Part shown: positions 52,300 to 55,367 of the stretch, in pieces
Layout of the letters: each line of letters begins with the position of its first letter
How positions within the stretch are numbered: position 1 is the first letter of the stretch
Source: Pelagibacteraceae bacterium AG-325-E23
Lineage (GTDB): Bacteria; Pseudomonadota; Alphaproteobacteria; Pelagibacterales; Pelagibacteraceae
DNA length: 55,367 nt
Direction: 5' to 3'
Assembly: GCA_003282945.1 (NCBI GenBank)
Contig: QBYG01000009.1
Coordinates: 1 to 55,367 of the forward strand
Notes under the pieces: model-generated
Seen by the model: only the letters and a program-made list of their open reading frames with translations
Told to the model about the DNA's origin: nothing
Database searches by the model: none
Program-made: the position numbers and the translations under genes

Positions 52300-53240
52300 T
52301 GAATGTAGGATTTATTGGTTTGGGAAATGTTGGAGGAAAACTAGCTGAGAGTTTATTGAGGAATGAATTTAATTTAACAGTTAGAGATCTAGATAAAAAT
52401 TTAACAAAACAGTTTAAAGATTCTGGGGCTAAAATTGCAAACTCTGCTAAAGAGCTGGCTGAGGAAGTTGATTTAATAATAACTTGTCTTCCTTCTCCTA
52501 AAATTTGTGCAGAGGTGATGGAGGGTCAAAACGGGATACTAGAAGGTCTTTCTGAAAATAAAATTTGGTTAGAAATGAGCACTACAGATGAGGCAGAAGT
52601 TAAAAGAATTGGACAGAAAGTTATTGAAAAAAAAGCTATACCACTAGATGGTCCAGTAAGCGGTGGGTGTCATAGAGCTGCAACAGGAAATATAGCAATA
52701 TTTGTTGGTGGAGAGAGGGAGGCATTTGAAAAAATTTTACCTGCTTTAACTGTAATGGGACGAAAAATATTACATACAGGAGTATTGGGTACTGCTTCTG
52801 TGCTTAAAGTAATCACAAATTATTTAGCGTCTGCACACCTAGTTGCACTTGGTGAAGCATGGACAATTGCAAAAAAATCTAACCTAGATCTTGCAAAAAC
52901 TTACAAAGGTATCACAGTTTCTTCAGGTAATTCATTCGTGCATGAAACAGAAAGCCAAGTTATATTAAATGGTTCTTACAATATTAACTTTACTATGGAT
53001 CTTGTTTTAAAGGATACAAGCCTGTTTGATGAGCTAGCAAAAAAATTAAAAGCACCTTTAGAAATTTCTCCAAAAATTGTTGAAATATTTAAGGATGGTC
53101 AAAAAAAATATGGATCAAGAGCTTGGTCCTCGATGATAGTAAAAAGAATGGAAGACTTAAATAAAATTAATTTTAGAGCTGAGGGTTTTCCTGAGGAGTT
53201 AATTGACTATGAGCCTGAAGAAAAAGGTTATGAAATTTAA
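52299..53240 (+). CDS. 3-hydroxyisobutyrate dehydrogenase-like NAD(P) oxidoreductase
   Basis: 313 residues of the beta-hydroxyacid dehydrogenase family. The Rossmann motif is VGFIGLGNVGGKLAESLL, followed by ITCLPSPKICAEV, the substrate-binding DGPVSGGCHRAATGNIAIFVGG and the catalytic Lys in VLKVITNYLAS. It interconverts a 3-hydroxyacid and a semialdehyde (hydroxyisobutyrate, tartronate or similar). The aldehyde dehydrogenase 21 bp downstream could oxidise the semialdehyde. The usual GxMG in the glycine loop reads GNVGG, a small deviation. Confidence 0.83.
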   Translation: MNVGFIGLGNVGGKLAESLLRNEFNLTVRDLDKNLTKQFKDSGAKIANSAKELAEEVDLIITCLPSPKICAEVMEGQNGILEGLSENKIWLEMSTTDEAEVKRIGQKVIEKKAIPLDGPVSGGCHRAATGNIAIFVGGEREAFEKILPALTVMGRKILHTGVLGTASVLKVITNYLASAHLVALGEAWTIAKKSNLDLAKTYKGITVSSGNSFVHETESQVILNGSYNINFTMDLVLKDTSLFDELAKKLKAPLEISPKIVEIFKDGQKKYGSRAWSSMIVKRMEDLNKINFRAEGFPEELIDYEPEEKGYEI

Positions 53241-53249
53241 ATTTTATGC

Positions 53250-53255
53250 TACAAT
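53250..53255 (+). promoter_or_regulatory. Possible extended -10 box before the aldehyde dehydrogenase gene
   Basis: TGCTACAAT (TG-n-TACAAT; hexamer 53250-53255) ends 6 bp before the ATG at 53262 in a 21-bp gap. If used, transcription would begin at about the start codon and yield a leaderless message. No -35 was recognised. Confidence 0.25.
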
Positions 53256-53261
53256 AAATTT

Positions 53262-54692
53262 ATGATTGAAAAGAAAAATTTTTATATAAATGGAAAGTGG
53301 GTTTCTCCCACTAAGCCAAATGATTTTGAAGTAATTAATCCCTCAACCGAGGAAGCTTTTGCAATAATATCTTTAGGCTCTGCTGAAGATGCAGATAAAG
53401 CAATCAATGCCGCCAAAATTGCATTCGAGACTTGGAGAGAAACTACAAAGGAAGAAAGGTTAGCTTTACTTGAAAAGTTTGATGAAATTTATAATAGAAG
53501 ATGGGATGAAATGGTTGAGGCTCAATCTAAAGAAATGGGCGCTCCACTAGATTTTGCTTCCGAAACTCACACTAAAATGGGTGCTGATATTTGTAGAAAT
53601 AACATTGAAATTTTAAAAGATTTTAATTTTGAACATCAATTTGATCCTAAATCTAATAACCATATAAGATATGAACCAATTGGAGTTTGTGGATTAATTA
53701 CACCTTGGAATTTTCCTATGAATCAAATCGTATTAAAGGTTATTCCTGCTTTAGCTGCTGGTTGTACAATGATTTTAAAACCATCCGAAATTGCTCCAGT
53801 GTCAGCAGTATTGTTTGCAGAAATGATTGATGAGGCTGGCTTTCCTGCAGGAGTTTTTAATTTAGTTAATGGAAATGGAGAAGTTGTTGGAAATCATATT
53901 TCTGGTCATCCTGATATTGATATGGTTTCATTCACAGGATCAACAAGAGCTGGAAAATTAATTCAAAAAAATGCAGCTGATACTATAAAAAAAGTTACTC
54001 TTGAATTGGGTGGAAAAGGTGGAAATATAGTTTTTGCGGATTCATATCCTAATGCTGTTAGAGATGGTGTAAGAAATATAATGAGCAACTCAGGACAATC
54101 ATGTGATGCTCCAACAAGAATGTTGGTTGAAAAACCAATTTATGAAAGAGCTGTTAAAGAAGCTGTTGATGAAGCAAATAAAATTAAAGTAGATCTTGCA
54201 TCTAAAAAAGGAGACCATATTGGACCTTTAGTTTCAAAAGTACAATATGATAAAGTTGTAAATCTAATCAATGAGGGAATAAAAGAAGGCGCAACATTAG
54301 CTGCAGGTGGACCAGATTTGCCAAATGGACTTAACAAAGGTTATTTTATTAAACCAACAATTTTTTCAGATGTAAATAATGAAATGAAAATTGCAAGAAC
54401 TGAAATTTTTGGACCTGTACTTTCAATTATACCATTTGAAACTGAGGATGAAGCAATAGCAATTACAAATGATACATCTTATGGACTAGGTAATTATCTA
54501 CAAACTGAAGATAAAGAAAAAGCCAAAAGAGTTGCTAGAAAAGTTAGAGCTGGAACGGTTTATATCAATGGTCAAGCCACAGATACTGGAATGCCGTTTG
54601 GTGGCTATAAGCAATCTGGTAATGGTCGTGAAGGTGGTGTCTGGGGTTTCACTGAATTTTTAGAAGTAAAAGCAATTACCGGTTGGAATTAA
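53262..54692 (+). CDS. NAD(P)-dependent aldehyde dehydrogenase (copy 2)
   Basis: 476 residues with ITPWNFPMNQIVLKVIPALA, ELGGKGGNIVF (Glu), MSNSGQSCDAPTRMLV (Cys) and ARTEIFGPVLSIIPFE. It is a full-length paralogue of the enzyme at 26344-27777, matching along its whole length, with differences such as GQSCDAP for GQSCNAP and MPFGGYKQSG for APFGGFKHSG. Neighbours suggest a semialdehyde made by the 3-hydroxyacid dehydrogenase, or aspartate semialdehyde in ectoine breakdown (DoeC role); both are inference. Confidence 0.86.
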   Translation: MIEKKNFYINGKWVSPTKPNDFEVINPSTEEAFAIISLGSAEDADKAINAAKIAFETWRETTKEERLALLEKFDEIYNRRWDEMVEAQSKEMGAPLDFASETHTKMGADICRNNIEILKDFNFEHQFDPKSNNHIRYEPIGVCGLITPWNFPMNQIVLKVIPALAAGCTMILKPSEIAPVSAVLFAEMIDEAGFPAGVFNLVNGNGEVVGNHISGHPDIDMVSFTGSTRAGKLIQKNAADTIKKVTLELGGKGGNIVFADSYPNAVRDGVRNIMSNSGQSCDAPTRMLVEKPIYERAVKEAVDEANKIKVDLASKKGDHIGPLVSKVQYDKVVNLINEGIKEGATLAAGGPDLPNGLNKGYFIKPTIFSDVNNEMKIARTEIFGPVLSIIPFETEDEAIAITNDTSYGLGNYLQTEDKEKAKRVARKVRAGTVYINGQATDTGMPFGGYKQSGNGREGGVWGFTEFLEVKAITGWN

Positions 54693-54736
54693 TAGTTTAA
54701 ATAACTTATAATCAGAATTAGTTAATAGAGGTTTAT

Positions 54737-55123
54737 ATGATTGGTTATGTGATGGTAGGTACTAATAATTTAAATGATGCTATTACATTTTACGACAAAG
54801 TTTTAGAAGTAATTGGTTTAGACAGAAACGAGACAATAGAAGATGATTATGCTGCATATGGAGCAAAAGGTACCAAAGATATTGAGTTTTACGTCACTAA
54901 ACCTTTCAACAAAAAAGATGCTACCTTTGGAAATGGAACACAAATCACATTTTTAACTTTATCGAGATCTCACGTAGATAAATTTCATGAGGTAGGTTTA
55001 AAAGCTGGAGGAACTAGTGAGGGATCTGGTGGTGAAAGACCAGAAGGCTCAGGAGTTTATTATTCTTATCTTCGTGATTTAGATGGAAATAAAATTTGCG
55101 CATTTACAAATAGTAAAGAATAA
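54737..55123 (+). CDS. VOC (glyoxalase/bleomycin resistance fold) protein
   Basis: 128 residues starting with GYVMVGTNNLNDAITFYDKV and ending with SYLRDLDGNKICAFTNS, the first and last elements of the vicinal-oxygen-chelate fold; an internal FLTLSRSHVDKFHEVGLKAG lies between. It probably binds a metal and acts as a lyase, isomerase or dioxygenase on a small molecule. Glyoxalase I proper is unlikely from the sparse metal residues. An AGAGG ribosome site precedes the ATG. It ends 5 bp before the homocysteine methyltransferase gene. Confidence 0.82.
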   Translation: MIGYVMVGTNNLNDAITFYDKVLEVIGLDRNETIEDDYAAYGAKGTKDIEFYVTKPFNKKDATFGNGTQITFLTLSRSHVDKFHEVGLKAGGTSEGSGGERPEGSGVYYSYLRDLDGNKICAFTNSKE

Positions 55124-55128
55124 AATTT

Positions 55129-55367
55129 ATGTCATACGACCCAATCAAGACAAAATTAGAAAAAAATAAAATCATTATTTTAGATGGAGGTATGGGCGCA
55201 GAACTAGAAAAAAATGGTGCTGAGATGGATAAGCATATGTGGTGTGGGAAGTGTTCTGTTGATCATCCCGAATTGGTTAGAAAAGTGCATGAGGATTATA
55301 TAAATGCTGGAGCTGATGTAATTACAACTAATACTTATAGTACTACTCCAATATCAATGAGACAATA
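55129..55367 (+). CDS. Homocysteine S-methyltransferase family protein, 3' end missing
   Basis: The ATG at 55129 opens a frame that runs off the window after 79 residues: IILDGGMGAELEKNGAEM, then HPELVRKVHEDYINAGADVI and TTNTYSTTP, the N-terminal (beta/alpha)8 motifs of betaine/SMM-homocysteine methyltransferases (BHMT/MmuM). It would make methionine from homocysteine using a betaine or S-methyl donor. The C-terminal zinc-binding Cys pair is outside the window. It lies directly behind the VOC gene, so no riboswitch-sized leader is present. Confidence 0.8.
   Translation, partial: MSYDPIKTKLEKNKIIILDGGMGAELEKNGAEMDKHMWCGKCSVDHPELVRKVHEDYINAGADVITTNTYSTTPISMRQ

Noticed and set aside
55124-55128. 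SAM riboswitch before the homocysteine methyltransferase gene
   Set aside because: SAR11 has SAM riboswitches at some methionine genes, but only 5 bp separate this gene from the VOC gene, leaving no room for one.
1-55367. tRNA, rRNA, CRISPR arrays, insertion sequences, prophage genes
   Set aside because: Reading both strands by eye gave no cloverleaf-like segment, repeat-spacer array, transposase or terminal inverted repeats; a covariance-model scan would be decisive for tRNAs.

Overview
The window looks like a chromosomal segment of a SAR11-clade alphaproteobacterium (Pelagibacterales, 'Candidatus Pelagibacter'-like). The reasons are very low GC with A/T-rich codons, almost no intergenic space, many 1-8 bp gene overlaps, and a gene set devoted to methylated amines, one-carbon units, ammonium, polyamines and osmolytes. 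No rRNA, tRNA, CRISPR, insertion sequence or phage gene was seen. No stretch over 300 bp lacks a gene.

Bases 1-16305 (+ strand) form a nitrogen and methylamine island. It starts with the 3' part of a trimethylamine N-oxide demethylase-like gene (DUF1989 + GcvT fold), a small winged-helix protein, and a frameshifted FAD amine oxidoreductase. Two related modules follow. Module A is glutamine-synthetase-like glnT, glxB, glxC, glxD and a 135-residue unknown. Module B is mgsA, mgsB, mgsC and gmaS. Between them lie an Amt ammonium transporter and two single-pass membrane microproteins. A diaminopropionate ammonia-lyase-like gene ends the island. In known methylotrophs GmaS makes gamma-glutamylmethylamide and MgsABC converts it to N-methylglutamate. 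The sharpest sequence signal in the window is that the flavin/Fe-S subunit of module B has lost all three cluster cysteines kept in module A.

Bases 16298-31833 are mostly housekeeping genes: a frameshifted photolyase, yjbQ, zapE, a cupin, bamB with a partner membrane protein, acnA, a LysE exporter, csaA, argE, an aldehyde dehydrogenase, an agmatinase-family enzyme, a FadN-like beta-oxidation enzyme and bioY.

Bases 31890-37341 (- strand) encode a peptide-type ABC importer (binding protein, two permeases, one fused double ATPase). Divergent from it, bases 37457-44937 (+) hold a tightly packed seven-gene cluster: a GcvT-fold protein, peptidase E, an FMN 2-hydroxyacid dehydrogenase, a thiamin-diphosphate enzyme, a transthyretin-like protein, a DmdA-like demethylase and a thiolase. 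I do not recognise it as a described pathway, and it is the best candidate here for an undescribed catabolic system.

Bases 44939-51375 (- strand) encode a polyamine-type ABC importer behind an ectoine-hydrolase-like peptidase and an Asp/Glu racemase-superfamily protein. Bases 51436-55367 (+) carry a DMT exporter, a 3-hydroxyisobutyrate dehydrogenase-like enzyme, a second aldehyde dehydrogenase, a VOC protein and the start of a homocysteine S-methyltransferase.

Two genes are each broken by one apparent extra A in a poly-A run, so sequencing or assembly error must be considered. Both binding-protein genes are followed by a strong hairpin before their permease genes. Functions are read from recognised motifs and context; no database search was possible.
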